A stretch of DNA of 48,724 nucleotides from an uncultured Clostridium sp. (GCA_946496575.1 CAMMHE010000009.1:1-48724); one strand, 5' to 3'; positions 28,288 to 38,803 are shown, counted from the first letter of the stretch. Notes: a model not told the origin generated them from the sequence alone. A program made the numbers and translations.

Positions 28288-29176
28288 TATATTAAATTAT
28301 TTAATAGGAGAAGGATTTAAAAGCGTTTTTAAAAATAAAAAATCAACTATAGCTTCATTAGGAACAATGTGTGCTACAATGCTTGTATTTGGAGTATTTT
28401 TTGCAATAGGGGAAAATATAAATAGCTTTGTAAAAGGCGTAGAAAGTGAACAAGCGATAAGAGTAAATATTGAAAAAACTGCAACAGAAGAAGAAATAAA
28501 AACATTAGGTGAAGAAATAAAAAATATAAATGGCGTAAGAGACATTGAATATAGATCTGAAGATGATGCTTTACAAATTATGAAAGACAAATTTGGTGAC
28601 AATGCATATCTTTTAGATACCTATGAGGATGCAAATATATTTTCAGGAGCATATATAGTAACTCTAACAGATTTAAATCTAAATTTGCAAGTACAAGATG
28701 AAATAGTAAAATTAAATAGTGTAAAAAGTATAACAAACGAAAATAGTACAATTGATACACTAATAAATGTAGCCAATGGAATCAGAATAGTAACAGCAAC
28801 ATTATTAGTGCTTCTAATAGTAATATCAATATTTATAATATCAAACACAATAAAATTAACAGTACATGCTCGTAGAAAAGAAATATCAATAATGAAGTAT
28901 GTAGGGGCAACTAATGGATTCATAAGATTTCCATTTATAGTAGAAGGTATAATAATAGGAATAGTAGCAGGAGCAATAACAATTATCTTATTAGGATTAG
29001 CATATAATGGAATTATGGCATCTGTTGCAGGATCTGATACATTAAGACTAATAGGTGTAAATATAGTAAGTTTTTCAGACATGTTTAGCCTAATAGTTAC
29101 AGTATATTTAATTTTAGGAATAGGAATAGGAATTATTGGAAGTAGTATTTCTATGAAAAAATATTTGGAAGTATAA
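28277..29176 (+). CDS. ftsX: Cell-division membrane protein FtsX
   Basis: 299 aa from ATG 28277; this start has AAAGGTGG (28261-28268) at good spacing, unlike the in-frame ATG at 28253. Topology fits FtsX: a first membrane helix (about 25-47) and an extracellular domain (about 50-165) that binds the hydrolase. Three C-terminal helices follow, with HARRKEISIMKYVGATNGFI between the second and third. Partner of FtsE. Confidence 0.94.
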   Translation: MKYNILNYLIGEGFKSVFKNKKSTIASLGTMCATMLVFGVFFAIGENINSFVKGVESEQAIRVNIEKTATEEEIKTLGEEIKNINGVRDIEYRSEDDALQIMKDKFGDNAYLLDTYEDANIFSGAYIVTLTDLNLNLQVQDEIVKLNSVKSITNENSTIDTLINVANGIRIVTATLLVLLIVISIFIISNTIKLTVHARRKEISIMKYVGATNGFIRFPFIVEGIIIGIVAGAITIILLGLAYNGIMASVAGSDTLRLIGVNIVSFSDMFSLIVTVYLILGIGIGIIGSSISMKKYLEV

Positions 29177-29210
29177 TATAATTATAATAATAATGAAAGG
29201 TAGAAAATAA

Positions 29211-30410
29211 ATGCGTAAATTTTTATGTATTATTTTAATTATATCATTATTAAGCTATAGTATATGTACATATGCAGAAGACACAATATCTAATCAAAAT
29301 ACACAAGAAAATCAAACAAATAATCAAAATAGTGAAAATCAGGAATTAGAAGAACTTCAAAACAAATCAGAAGAAATAAATAATAAGATAAATCAAAACA
29401 CAGAAAGATTACAGATAGTAGAAGAAGAGTTAACAAAAAATTTAACACAAGTCCAAGAAATAGATGGAAAAATACAAGCATCAGAAGAAGAGTTAAGCAA
29501 GCTAAATAATGATATAGAAGAATTAAATATCGATATAGAAAAAAATGAAAATGAATTAATACAACGCCAAGAAAAATATGATAAAATAAAAAAACAGGCA
29601 GATGATGTTTTAATTGCAATGTATGAAGGTGGAGATATACAATATATTGATGTGTTGTTAGGTTCTAAAAGTATATTTGATTTTGTATCCAATTATTACC
29701 TGATTTCAGAATTATTTTCATATAACATGAGTTTAGTAGAAGAAGCAGATAGCAAAAAACAAGAACTTGAACAAATAATGCAAAGTTTAGAAAATAAAAA
29801 AGAGCAAATAACAGAAAAAAAGAAAAATCAGCAGAGGACAAGTCAAGTTTTAGCAAATACAAAAACAGCAAGAGAATATTACATGTCAAAATTATCTGAA
29901 GAAGAGCAGCAAATACAGATACAAATTGATGAATATAAAATACAAATGATACAAATTGAAGAAGAAATAAGACAATTAGCACTTATAAAAAATTTCGGAG
30001 AGAACTATAATGGTGAAAAAATGATATGGCCTGTTCCAGGACACACTACAATAACATCACAGTATGGAATGAGGACTCATCCAATAACAGGACTCTACAG
30101 TCTTCATACTGGAACAGATGTAAGTGCAGCAATAGGAACAGATTTTATAGCAGCAGCATCAGGAATAGTAACAAAAGCTGAATATAATAAATATTATGGC
30201 AACATGGTAATATTGGATCATGGTGGAGGAGTTCAAACACTATATGCACATGGATCACAAATATTAGTAAAACTGGGAGATACAGTATCACAAGGAACTC
30301 CTGTATTAAAAGTAGGATCAACAGGATATTCAACAGGTCCACATGCACATTTTGAAATAAGAATAGATGGAGACACAGTAAATCCGTTAGACTATGTAGT
30401 ACCACAATAA
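29211..30410 (+). CDS. Secreted coiled-coil M23 metallopeptidase, first copy
   Basis: 399 aa. Signal peptide (FLCIILIISLLSYSICTYA), then a long Glu/Gln/Asn-rich coiled coil (about 30-260), then a LytM/M23 domain. Zinc and catalytic residues are visible in LHTGTDV (H and D), TLYAHGS and the HAHFEIRIDG motif. The architecture matches EnvC/PcsB/CwlO-like hydrolases that FtsX activates through the coiled coil, and it follows ftsX by 34 nt. Unlike EnvC, the active-site residues appear intact, so it should cleave peptidoglycan cross-links itself. Confidence 0.92.
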   Translation: MRKFLCIILIISLLSYSICTYAEDTISNQNTQENQTNNQNSENQELEELQNKSEEINNKINQNTERLQIVEEELTKNLTQVQEIDGKIQASEEELSKLNNDIEELNIDIEKNENELIQRQEKYDKIKKQADDVLIAMYEGGDIQYIDVLLGSKSIFDFVSNYYLISELFSYNMSLVEEADSKKQELEQIMQSLENKKEQITEKKKNQQRTSQVLANTKTAREYYMSKLSEEEQQIQIQIDEYKIQMIQIEEEIRQLALIKNFGENYNGEKMIWPVPGHTTITSQYGMRTHPITGLYSLHTGTDVSAAIGTDFIAAASGIVTKAEYNKYYGNMVILDHGGGVQTLYAHGSQILVKLGDTVSQGTPVLKVGSTGYSTGPHAHFEIRIDGDTVNPLDYVVPQ

Positions 30411-30499
30411 TTATTTAAACAAAGTTATAAATTAAATTTAGTAATATCTAGATATAATTACTAAAGAAATAAAATATACTAAAAAGGATGGATAAAATA

Positions 30500-31726
30500 A
30501 TGAAAAAAATAGTAGGAATTTTATTAATAATAGTAATAGTAGCACAAACTAGTATTATAACTGCTGCAAGTAAACAAGAGTTAGAAAATCAACAAAAAGA
30601 AAATGAAGAAAATATAAAAGAAATACAATCAAATATTGATGATATACAAGAAGAAAAATCGGCTGTCATGAAAGAAGTAGAAAATTTAATAAATCAAATT
30701 GCAACATATCAATCTGAATTAGATGATTTAAATATACAAATGTCAGATTTAGAAAATAAAATTAAACAAACAGAAGATAATATATCTGCAAAAGAACAAG
30801 AATACAAAGAGCAAAAAGAATTATCAGATAAAATTCTTGTTGCAATTTATGAACAAGGAGATACTACATATTTAGATGTACTTTTATCATCAGCAAGTAT
30901 AGTAGATTTTATATCTAGATACTATTTAGTTACAGAACTTTCAGAATATAATGTTGAATTATTAAAAACAATTGATAATCAAAAAGAAGAAATAGAAAAC
31001 GAAAAAGCAGAATTAGAAAATAATAAAAGAGAATTAGAAAAAGTAAAAACAGAAAAAGAAACAAAATATAATGAATTAAAAACTATTCAACAACAAAAAA
31101 ATTCTTATGCACAAAAGTTAACAGCACAAGAAAAAGAAGAGCAAAAAGAATTAGAAAAATTTAAAGAAGATCAAAGAAACATTGCAAATGAATTAAGGGA
31201 AATTCAAGAAAATGATAAACAAAACAATAACGGAGGAAATATATCATATACACCAAGTGAAAGTGGATATATATTTCCTGTTCAAGGATTATCTAAAGCT
31301 AATATAAATAACAAAACATATCCATCATATCCAGGACATACAGGAGTAGATATAAATATAAATGTAATTGGAAAAAATGTAGTAGCTGTAAAAGATGGAA
31401 CAGTAGCAATATCAAGAGCAATAAGCGGAAGTATAAAAAATTATGATTCAAATGGTAACTATATAGGATCATATAGTAGTTATGGAGAGTATATAGTAAT
31501 AAATCATCATGATGGAACAATGACTCTTTATGGACATATGAAACCCGGATCTAGAAGAGTAACGGTTGGCCAAGAAGTAAAACAGGGGCAGGTTATCGGA
31601 ACTGTAGGAAATACAGGAAATTGTTCACCTAGACCTACACCTTCAAATCCATTTGCAGGAACGCATTTACATTTTGAAGTAAGAATTAATGGTAAAGCAG
31701 TAAATCCTTTGCCATATTTACCATAA
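30500..31726 (+). CDS. Secreted coiled-coil M23 metallopeptidase, second copy
   Basis: 408 aa from ATG 30500 (an in-frame ATG at 30488 abuts the ribosome binding site and is less likely). Signal peptide IVGILLIIVIVAQTSIITAA, coiled coil (about 30-240), M23 domain with HTGVDI, TLYGHMK and HLHFEVRING. It is a tandem paralogue of the preceding gene: both coiled coils share the hinge sequence GD-x-x-Y-x-DVLL-x-S, followed by a phenylalanine and YYL. It has the same likely role as an FtsEX-linked hydrolase; the two may serve different growth stages, including sporulation. Confidence 0.92.
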   Translation: MKKIVGILLIIVIVAQTSIITAASKQELENQQKENEENIKEIQSNIDDIQEEKSAVMKEVENLINQIATYQSELDDLNIQMSDLENKIKQTEDNISAKEQEYKEQKELSDKILVAIYEQGDTTYLDVLLSSASIVDFISRYYLVTELSEYNVELLKTIDNQKEEIENEKAELENNKRELEKVKTEKETKYNELKTIQQQKNSYAQKLTAQEKEEQKELEKFKEDQRNIANELREIQENDKQNNNGGNISYTPSESGYIFPVQGLSKANINNKTYPSYPGHTGVDININVIGKNVVAVKDGTVAISRAISGSIKNYDSNGNYIGSYSSYGEYIVINHHDGTMTLYGHMKPGSRRVTVGQEVKQGQVIGTVGNTGNCSPRPTPSNPFAGTHLHFEVRINGKAVNPLPYLP

Positions 31727-31767
31727 TGTTTAAACTTAATAATTAATCCAAAGGAGAGAAATAAATA

Positions 31768-32988
31768 ATGGAAGAGCAAAGCAAAAAACTTCAAACAATT
31801 TATAAGATAATAATGTTAGTTGTACTTACAGCTTTTATAACATTTTTAGTAACAAGCATTGGAATATATAAATATCTTGTAGCTTCAGACAAACTAATAG
31901 TTTTAGAATCATCTGCAAAGAATTCTAAATTATCAACAGCATTAGAAAGTATGAAAGCAATAATAGATAAATATTATTTAGGGGAACAAGATGAAGAAAA
32001 ACTAATAGAAGGTGCATTACATGGATATGTAGAAGCATTAGGTGATGAATATACTGAATATATAACAGCAGATGAAATGCAAGAATATCAAGAACAAATA
32101 AAAGGAAATTATGTTGGAATTGGAATATATATGACATCAAATACAAAATATGACCTAATTCAAGTCTTAACACCTATAAAGGAAAGTCCAGCATATGAAG
32201 CAGGAATATTACCTGGAGACTTAATTGTAAGTGTTGATGGAGTTGAATATAAAGCATCAGATATGACAGTTGCTGCAAATAAAATCAAAGGTGAAGAAGG
32301 TTCAAAAGTAAAACTAGTTATTTTAAGAGATGAAAAAGAAATTGAATTTGAATTAACTAGAAGAAAAGTAAATACAAATCCGATAGGAGAAGAAAAATTA
32401 GAAAACAATATTGGATATTTAGAAGTAACAAGTTTTGATGAAGGAACTGGAGAAGAATTTAAGAAAAAATTTGAAGATTTAGAAACACAAGGAATAACGA
32501 GCTTAATAATTGATTTACGTAATAATGGTGGAGGTTTAGTATCAGAAGCATTAGAAATAGCAGACTATATAATAGAAAAAGATGAAACTTTATTGATAAC
32601 AGTAGATAAAAATAATAATGAAGAAATCACCAAATCAAAATATGCTCCTATAGTAAATATGCCAATTATTGTATTAGTAAATGAAAATACTGCAAGTGCT
32701 TCAGAAATTTTAGCAGGGGCATTGAAAGATGCAGGTAAAGCTACTATTGTTGGAACTAAAACATATGGAAAAGGGGTAATTCAACAAATTATAACACTAT
32801 CAGATGGCAGTGGATTGAAAGTAACAATTGAAGAATATTTTACTCCAAAAAGAAATAAAATAAATAAAATTGGCATAGAACCAGATGAAATTGTAGAATT
32901 ACCAGAAGGTGTAACATCTTTATTTGTTACAAGAGAACAAGACAGTCAATTGAATAAGGCAATTGAAATCTTAAAGAATAAACAATAA
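31768..32988 (+). CDS. ctpA: Carboxyl-terminal processing protease (S41)
   Basis: 406 aa. N-terminal membrane anchor (about 17-37), PDZ domain (YVGIGIYMTSNTKYDL to about 200), then the S41 protease core with the nucleophile region NENTASASEILAGAL and the lysine general base in TKTYGKGVIQQI. Exported processing protease. In known systems CtpA-type enzymes degrade or trim peptidoglycan hydrolases and sporulation signalling proteins, so its position right behind two M23 hydrolases suggests it may control their turnover (inference). Ribosome binding site AAAGGAG. Confidence 0.92.
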   Translation: MEEQSKKLQTIYKIIMLVVLTAFITFLVTSIGIYKYLVASDKLIVLESSAKNSKLSTALESMKAIIDKYYLGEQDEEKLIEGALHGYVEALGDEYTEYITADEMQEYQEQIKGNYVGIGIYMTSNTKYDLIQVLTPIKESPAYEAGILPGDLIVSVDGVEYKASDMTVAANKIKGEEGSKVKLVILRDEKEIEFELTRRKVNTNPIGEEKLENNIGYLEVTSFDEGTGEEFKKKFEDLETQGITSLIIDLRNNGGGLVSEALEIADYIIEKDETLLITVDKNNNEEITKSKYAPIVNMPIIVLVNENTASASEILAGALKDAGKATIVGTKTYGKGVIQQIITLSDGSGLKVTIEEYFTPKRNKINKIGIEPDEIVELPEGVTSLFVTREQDSQLNKAIEILKNKQ

Positions 32989-33023
32989 TAAATACATAAA
33001 TTAATGGGAAAGGAAGCCTAAAA

Positions 33024-33617
33024 ATGAATTTACCAAATAAATTGACAATATTTAGAATAATTTTAGTCCCAATTATGGTAATAATTCCTATGTTAAATAT
33101 ACAGGGAAGTTTCATGCAGATACCATATACATATTATATAATAAATTTAATATTCATTATAGCTTCAATAACAGACAAATTAGATGGATATATAGCACGA
33201 AAAAAAAATCAAATCACAAATTTTGGAAAATTTGCTGATCCTCTAGCAGATAAAATTTTAGTCTTATCTGCTATGTTACTTCTAGTTGAATTCAATAAAC
33301 TTCCAGCTTGGATTCCAATTATAATATTAGCAAGAGAATTTATAGTATCAGGATATAGGCTAATAGCAATTGAACAAGGAGGTAAAGTAATTGCAGCATC
33401 AGTATATGGAAAAATAAAAACTGTAACTCAAATAATTGCCATAATAATAGCATTTTTAGATATAAATAGTTTTGCAGAATGTTTTAGTGGTAAATTAGAT
33501 GGAATTCCATTAATAATAAATATATTACAAACAACTATGATGTTAATATGTGTAATAACAACAATAATATCTGGTGTGGATTATTTGAAAAATGGAAAAG
33601 ATTTATTAAAAAATTAA
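33024..33617 (+). CDS. pgsA: CDP-diacylglycerol--glycerol-3-phosphate 3-phosphatidyltransferase
   Basis: 197 aa integral membrane enzyme with the CDP-alcohol phosphatidyltransferase signature in DKLDGYIARKK followed by GKFADPLADK. The N-terminus MNLPNKLTIFRIILVPIMV is typical of PgsA. It makes phosphatidylglycerol phosphate, the precursor of phosphatidylglycerol and cardiolipin. A terminator immediately follows. Confidence 0.94.
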   Translation: MNLPNKLTIFRIILVPIMVIIPMLNIQGSFMQIPYTYYIINLIFIIASITDKLDGYIARKKNQITNFGKFADPLADKILVLSAMLLLVEFNKLPAWIPIIILAREFIVSGYRLIAIEQGGKVIAASVYGKIKTVTQIIAIIIAFLDINSFAECFSGKLDGIPLIINILQTTMMLICVITTIISGVDYLKNGKDLLKN

Positions 33618-33630
33618 AAAACTTAAACTA

Positions 33631-33661
33631 TTAAAGAGTCATAATATTATGGCTCTTTTAA
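33631..33661 (+). terminator. Intrinsic terminator after pgsA
   Basis: TTAAAGAGTCATA (33631-33643) pairs with TATGGCTCTTTTAA (33648-33661, one G-T pair); the 3' arm carries the T run. It covers an ATG at 33649 that would otherwise be taken as the next start. Confidence 0.8.
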
Positions 33662-33684
33662 TATTATTATTTGAGGTGATAAAA

Positions 33685-34635
33685 ATTAATATTAATACAA
33701 TTTATATAAAACAAGGACAAAGCACAAAAAGCACAAAAACTATCATGTGGCTTAAAAATATAAAATTATTCATAAAACATGTCAAAGAAAATCAAAATTC
33801 ACCAGAAAATATTGAGTCAAATACATATAAAAGACATGTGTATGAAATATATAATTTAACAACAAACACTAAAATTAAAAAGATGCAAAAAATAGTGAAC
33901 AATTTAAAAAGCAAAGATATTAATGGAATAGTATTAAGTAAACAGATGCACCTAAATAATAATTTTATTAATATTATAAACAGTAATAATATTAACATTT
34001 TTGATGGAAAATGGTTAATACAGTATATTGTAACAGATATAATTAAATTTTTAGAAAAAAAAGGAAAAATAAAAACTGATGCTGAAGTTGCAATATTATC
34101 AAATGACTTAACAGAAGAAGTAAAAGGAAATATTAAAGAATTAATCAAAAAATTCAAAAAAATAAGAATAATAACTAATCATAGTGAAAAATTTAAAAAA
34201 ATAGAAGAAACATTATATGAAGAAGAAGGTGTTCCCATTATAATTGTAAATAATAAGAAAAAAGCATTAACTAAATCAGACTTGATTATAAATTTTGACT
34301 TTGTAGAGGAAAGCATAAATCAATATAATATTAATGAAAATGCAGTAATATTAAATCTTGATGGAAAAATAAAAATTAATAAAAAACGCTTTTCAGGAAC
34401 AATAATAACTGACTATGAAGTCGAAAAAAAAGAAGATGTATCAGAAGAAGAAAAATTATTATTAGAAGAGTTCTATTGCAAAGAGTTGTATGAAGAAAAA
34501 ATTTATAAAAGCTCAATTGAAAGAATAAAATTAGAAGAAGCAAGTTATTCCAAATTCGAAATTATTAGAAAAATTATAGATGAAGAAAAAATCTTAATAA
34601 AACAGTTGTATGGAATTAATGGAATTATACAATAA
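33685..34635 (+). CDS. Conserved clostridial-type protein of unknown function, probable ATT start
   Basis: The frame is open from an ATG at 33649, but that ATG lies inside the pgsA terminator and has no ribosome binding site. GAGGTG (33673-33678) points instead to ATT at 33685, giving about 316 aa beginning MNINTIYIKQGQS. This non-canonical start is an inference. The protein is Lys/Ile/Asn-rich and soluble. Its middle (about residues 130-230) looks Rossmann-like: AEVAILSNDLTEEVKGNIKE, then RIITNH and GVPIIIVNNKKKALTKSDLI, reminiscent of a nucleotide-binding dehydrogenase-type fold, but without a clear glycine-rich loop. No function assigned. Neighbours are envelope genes. Confidence 0.7.
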   Translation: MNINTIYIKQGQSTKSTKTIMWLKNIKLFIKHVKENQNSPENIESNTYKRHVYEIYNLTTNTKIKKMQKIVNNLKSKDINGIVLSKQMHLNNNFINIINSNNINIFDGKWLIQYIVTDIIKFLEKKGKIKTDAEVAILSNDLTEEVKGNIKELIKKFKKIRIITNHSEKFKKIEETLYEEEGVPIIIVNNKKKALTKSDLIINFDFVEESINQYNINENAVILNLDGKIKINKKRFSGTIITDYEVEKKEDVSEEEKLLLEEFYCKELYEEKIYKSSIERIKLEEASYSKFEIIRKIIDEEKILIKQLYGINGIIQ

Positions 34636-34671
34636 AATTTAATAATACATAAAAAATAAAATTTCTAAAGA

Positions 34672-34700
34672 TTGCTTTTTTTATAAAAGTATAATATAAT
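34672..34700 (+). promoter_or_regulatory. Probable promoter for PBP gene
   Basis: TTGCTT (34672-34677), 17 nt, TATAAT (34695-34700). It overlaps the upstream in-frame ATG at 34699, supporting the PBP start at 34726. Confidence 0.55.
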
Positions 34701-34725
34701 GATTCTGTCAAAGGAGGAAACGAAA

Positions 34726-37347
34726 ATGGCAGAAAACAAGCATGAAAAAAAGAAAAAAGTAAATAAATCAAAAACTGATAAATCAGCTACAAAAACAAAG
34801 AAAACTAAAATAGCAAAAGAGCATGAAAAAGACATAAAAAAAGGGAAAAAAATCAAATTTAAGGATAAACATCCAAAAGCAGCACTAGCGATTAAAATAA
34901 TATTAATGATATTACTCTTGTTTATAGTTGTAGCTGCAGGTATAGTTATAGGTATAATTTATGGAGCATTTGGAGAAGAATTTAAAATAACAATAGAAGA
35001 ATTATCAAAACCAGCCTCAAATTCAATAGTATATGATGCAGATGGTAATGTAATAGCAGAACTAAATGGAGAAGAAAACAGAAAAAATATAACTCTAGAT
35101 GAGATGAGTCCATATTTAGCTAAAGCATATGTGGCAATAGAAGATGAAAGATTTGAAAAACATAATGGTGTAGATTTATTAAGAACAGGAAAAGCGATAG
35201 TAACTTTTATAACACATGGAGGAAAGTCTAGTTTCGGAGGAAGTACAATAACACAACAATTAGTAAAAAACATTACAGAAGAGGATGAAGATGAAGGTCT
35301 TGCTGGAGTTTTTAGAAAAGTTAAAGAGTGGGCAAAGGCATATCAAATAGAAAGATTAATCTCTAAAAACCAGATATTAGAGTTATATTTAAATACAATA
35401 TTTGTAGGTGAACATAATTACGGTGTTGAAACAGGAGCATATTATTACTTTAATAAAAGTGCACAAGACTTAACATTAGTAGAATGTGCATTTATGGCAG
35501 GAATTAATAGTGGACCAAATGGATATAATCCATATGGAACAAATGCATATGGAACAGATGAAAACAAAACTAATAAAATAAATAATAAAGTAAAAGTAGT
35601 ATTGAAAAAGATGCTAGATTTAGGTTACATAAGCCAAGAAGAATATGATGCAGCATATAAAGAGGTAGAAGAGCAAGGAATAAAATTTACAAAAGGAGAA
35701 AGGACAACAAATTATTCATATCATACAGATGCACTTATAAATGAAATTATAAAAGATCTAGTGCAAGAAAAGAATCTATCAGAAGCTGCAGCACAAAGTT
35801 ATCTAGAAACTAGTGGGCTATCAATTTATTCTACACAAACGTCAGCAGTGCAAAATCAAGTAGAAGAAGCAATGAGTAATGCCAAAAGAATTAATTCTAA
35901 AGAAAACGTTGATGAAAATGGAAATCCTGTAAAAAGCCAAGCAGCTATGGTAATAATAGATCATAAAACAGGCTATGTATTAGGATGTGTAGGAGGGCTT
36001 GGAGAAAAAACTGCAAGAGGCTTAAATAGAGTAACACAAGCAAGAAGACGTCCAGGTTCAACAATCAAACCATTAACTTCTGTAGCTCCAGGAATAGAAG
36101 AAAAGATTATAACAGCAGCAACAATTTATAATGACAACTTTACATCATTCCCGATACAAGGATCAAAACCATATGAACCAAAAACATTAAGTGCATTTAA
36201 GGGACTAATAACTGTAAGGCAGGCAATAGAAACATCTCAAAATATACCATTTGTAAAGGTAGTAACAGAGCTTACTCCTGCAAAAGGATTAGAATATTTA
36301 GAAAAAATGGGAGTAACCAGATTGGATACTCAAAAAGATGGATTAGCAGCAGTAGCACTTGGAGGATTAACAAATGGAATAAGCCCTCTTGAAATGGCAG
36401 CAGCGTATGCGACAATAGCAAATGATGGAGTATATGTAGAGCCTACTTTCTATACAAAAGTAGTTGATTCAAGTGGAAATACAGTACTTACATCAAAACA
36501 AGAAAGTAGAAGAGTATTTTCAGAAGCAACAGCATATATTACAAAAAGTATATTAACAGGACCAGTAACAGGTTCAAATGGAACAGCAAAAAGGTGTGCT
36601 ATTAGTGGAATGGATGTAGCAGCAAAAACAGGAACATCTAATGAAGACAAAGATAGATGGTTATGTGGATTTACAAATTATTATACTGCAGCAGTATGGT
36701 ATGGATATGATGAAGAAGAAACCGTAGTATCAAGTGGTATAAGTCCAGCAACACTTATCTGGTCAGCCGCAATGTCTAAAATACATTCAGGGCTAGAAGG
36801 TTCAAGATTTAAAGCACCAAGTAATATAGTAACAGCTACAATATGTAGAGATACAGGAAGACTAGCATCTGATACATGTACAAATACATTTACAGAAATA
36901 TTTGAAAAAGGAACAATACCAGAAAGTTGTGAAGGGCATTCAGGATCTACAGTTTGTACTGAAACAGGGTTATTAGCTAATGAATATTGTCCATCAAAAA
37001 ATACTATTTACAAAAAATATTTAGTTGATAAAGAAAAATTAGGGTTATGGACTACACCAGCAAATAATCAAGAAACCTATATCCCAACTGAATATTGTAC
37101 TGTTCATAAAAAACCAGAAGAAAAACCAGAAGAAAAACCAATAGAAAAACCAGAAGAACCATCTACAGGAGATGATGAAAATCCGCCAGATGATAATGAA
37201 GACGATCCAGAAGATGGAAACACAACTACAGATGATCCATCAGGAGGAAATGAAAATACTCAAAAACCAGGAACTGGCGGAAATACAAATACTGATGGAA
37301 ATAATACAGGAGGAAATACTGAAAATAATACAAACAAAAGAACTTAA
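34726..37347 (+). CDS. Class A penicillin-binding protein (PBP1A family)
   Basis: 873 aa from ATG 34726, ten bases after AAGGAGG; an in-frame ATG at 34699 lies in the promoter. A Lys-rich cytoplasmic tail (1-55) is followed by one membrane helix (about 55-85). The GT51 glycosyltransferase domain comes next (EDERFEKHNGVD, GGSTITQQLVKN). The transpeptidase domain has SxxK in RPGSTIKPL and KTGT in AKTGTSNEDKDRW. Polymerises and cross-links peptidoglycan. A cysteine-bearing C-terminal region is followed by a Glu/Pro repeat (KPEEKPEEKPIEKPEE) and an Asn/Gly/Thr-rich tail, a disordered extracellular end common in clostridial class A PBPs. Confidence 0.93.
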   Translation: MAENKHEKKKKVNKSKTDKSATKTKKTKIAKEHEKDIKKGKKIKFKDKHPKAALAIKIILMILLLFIVVAAGIVIGIIYGAFGEEFKITIEELSKPASNSIVYDADGNVIAELNGEENRKNITLDEMSPYLAKAYVAIEDERFEKHNGVDLLRTGKAIVTFITHGGKSSFGGSTITQQLVKNITEEDEDEGLAGVFRKVKEWAKAYQIERLISKNQILELYLNTIFVGEHNYGVETGAYYYFNKSAQDLTLVECAFMAGINSGPNGYNPYGTNAYGTDENKTNKINNKVKVVLKKMLDLGYISQEEYDAAYKEVEEQGIKFTKGERTTNYSYHTDALINEIIKDLVQEKNLSEAAAQSYLETSGLSIYSTQTSAVQNQVEEAMSNAKRINSKENVDENGNPVKSQAAMVIIDHKTGYVLGCVGGLGEKTARGLNRVTQARRRPGSTIKPLTSVAPGIEEKIITAATIYNDNFTSFPIQGSKPYEPKTLSAFKGLITVRQAIETSQNIPFVKVVTELTPAKGLEYLEKMGVTRLDTQKDGLAAVALGGLTNGISPLEMAAAYATIANDGVYVEPTFYTKVVDSSGNTVLTSKQESRRVFSEATAYITKSILTGPVTGSNGTAKRCAISGMDVAAKTGTSNEDKDRWLCGFTNYYTAAVWYGYDEEETVVSSGISPATLIWSAAMSKIHSGLEGSRFKAPSNIVTATICRDTGRLASDTCTNTFTEIFEKGTIPESCEGHSGSTVCTETGLLANEYCPSKNTIYKKYLVDKEKLGLWTTPANNQETYIPTEYCTVHKKPEEKPEEKPIEKPEEPSTGDDENPPDDNEDDPEDGNTTTDDPSGGNENTQKPGTGGNTNTDGNNTGGNTENNTNKRT

Positions 37348-37374
37348 ATAGCTAAATGGAAAAAGGAGAATTTT

Positions 37375-38766
37375 ATGGATATAATTTTTTACAATACATT
37401 AACAAGAAAAAAGGAAACATTTAAATCCATAGAAGAAAAAAAAGTAAAAATTTACACATGTGGGCCAACAGTATATTACTATGCCCACATTGGTAATTTG
37501 AGGTCATATCTATTTATGGATATATTAAGAAGAGTATTAAAATATAATGGATATACATTAATACACGCGATGAATATAACAGATGTTGGACATTTGGTAT
37601 CAGATGCAGATGAAGGGGAAGACAAGATGATAAAAGCTGCAAAACGTGAAAACAAAGATCCATATGAAATAGCAAAATTTTACACTGAAAAATTTATGCA
37701 AGATTTAGAAAGTCTAAACATTGACAAACCTGAAATAATATGTAAGGCCACAGAACATATAAAAGAGATGGAAGAATATGTGCAGGAGATAATGCAAAAT
37801 GGATATACATATCAAACAGAAAATACTATATATTTTGATACATCAAAATTAGATAAATATGGTATATTATCAAATATAAAGATAGAACAACAAATGGCAG
37901 GGGCAAGAGTAGATTTTGACAAACAAAAAAGAAATAATACAGATTTTGCTTTATGGATAAAAGCACCTAAAAATCATTTAATGAAATGGAATACTTTTTG
38001 GGGAGAATGTTACCCTGGATGGCACCTAGAATGTTCTGCAATGAGCAGAAAATATTTGGGAGAAAAATTCGATATACACACAGGTGGAATAGACCATATA
38101 CCAATTCATCACGAAAATGAAATAGCACAAAGTAAAGGAGCTACTGGACAAATACCAGCCAATTACTGGATGCATTGCGAATTTTTATTAGTAAATGGTG
38201 GAAAAATGTCTAAAAGTCTAAATAATTTATATACCCTAAAAGATTTAGAAGAAAGGGGGTATAGTCCATTAGATTATAGAATGTTTAATTTTTCTTCACA
38301 TTACAGGAATAAAATTAATTTCACATTTGAAGCAATGGATTCAGCTAAAGCAGCACTGAAAAGACTAAAAGAGGGATATAAAGTCCATAATGTAGGAGAC
38401 TCAAAAATAGATGAAAATATAATAAAAGAATATGAAACAAGATTTATACAAGCTATAAATGATGATTTAAATATGCCAATAGCTATGAGTGTGGTATGGG
38501 AGATTATTAAAAATCCAAATAAATCAAAACAATTTGCAAATTTATTAAAAAAATTTGATGAAGTATTAGGGCTAAAAATTGATAATGATGAATCAAAGGA
38601 AAAAGTACAAGACTTACCAGAAGAAATATTAGAATTAATAGAACAAAGAAAACAGGCAAGAGCTGATAAAAATTGGTCAAAATCAGATGAACTTAGAGAT
38701 ATAATTTTAAAAAAAGGATTTATAGTAAAAGACGGTAAAGAAGGAATGACTATAGAAAGAAAATAA
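37375..38766 (+). CDS. cysS: Cysteinyl-tRNA synthetase
   Basis: 463 aa class I synthetase. HIGH-type motif in [10 protein letters not shown], zinc-binding Cys/His residues ([24 protein letters not shown]), KMSKSL in [10 protein letters not shown]. Complete and of typical length. Ribosome binding site AAAGGAG. Located between a PBP and galE in a co-directional run. Confidence 0.96.
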   Translation: MDIIFYNTLTRKKETFKSIEEKKVKIYTCGPTVYYYAHIGNLRSYLFMDILRRVLKYNGYTLIHAMNITDVGHLVSDADEGEDKMIKAAKRENKDPYEIAKFYTEKFMQDLESLNIDKPEIICKATEHIKEMEEYVQEIMQNGYTYQTENTIYFDTSKLDKYGILSNIKIEQQMAGARVDFDKQKRNNTDFALWIKAPKNHLMKWNTFWGECYPGWHLECSAMSRKYLGEKFDIHTGGIDHIPIHHENEIAQSKGATGQIPANYWMHCEFLLVNGGKMSKSLNNLYTLKDLEERGYSPLDYRMFNFSSHYRNKINFTFEAMDSAKAALKRLKEGYKVHNVGDSKIDENIIKEYETRFIQAINDDLNMPIAMSVVWEIIKNPNKSKQFANLLKKFDEVLGLKIDNDESKEKVQDLPEEILELIEQRKQARADKNWSKSDELRDIILKKGFIVKDGKEGMTIERK

Positions 38767-38803
38767 AGAATTAAGAATAGATAGTAAAAAGGGAGGAATT
38801 AAT

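Noticed and set aside
37105..37345. Glu/Pro and Asn/Gly/Thr repeats as a DNA repeat element or CRISPR-like array
   Set aside because: They are the in-frame disordered C-terminal tail of the class A PBP.
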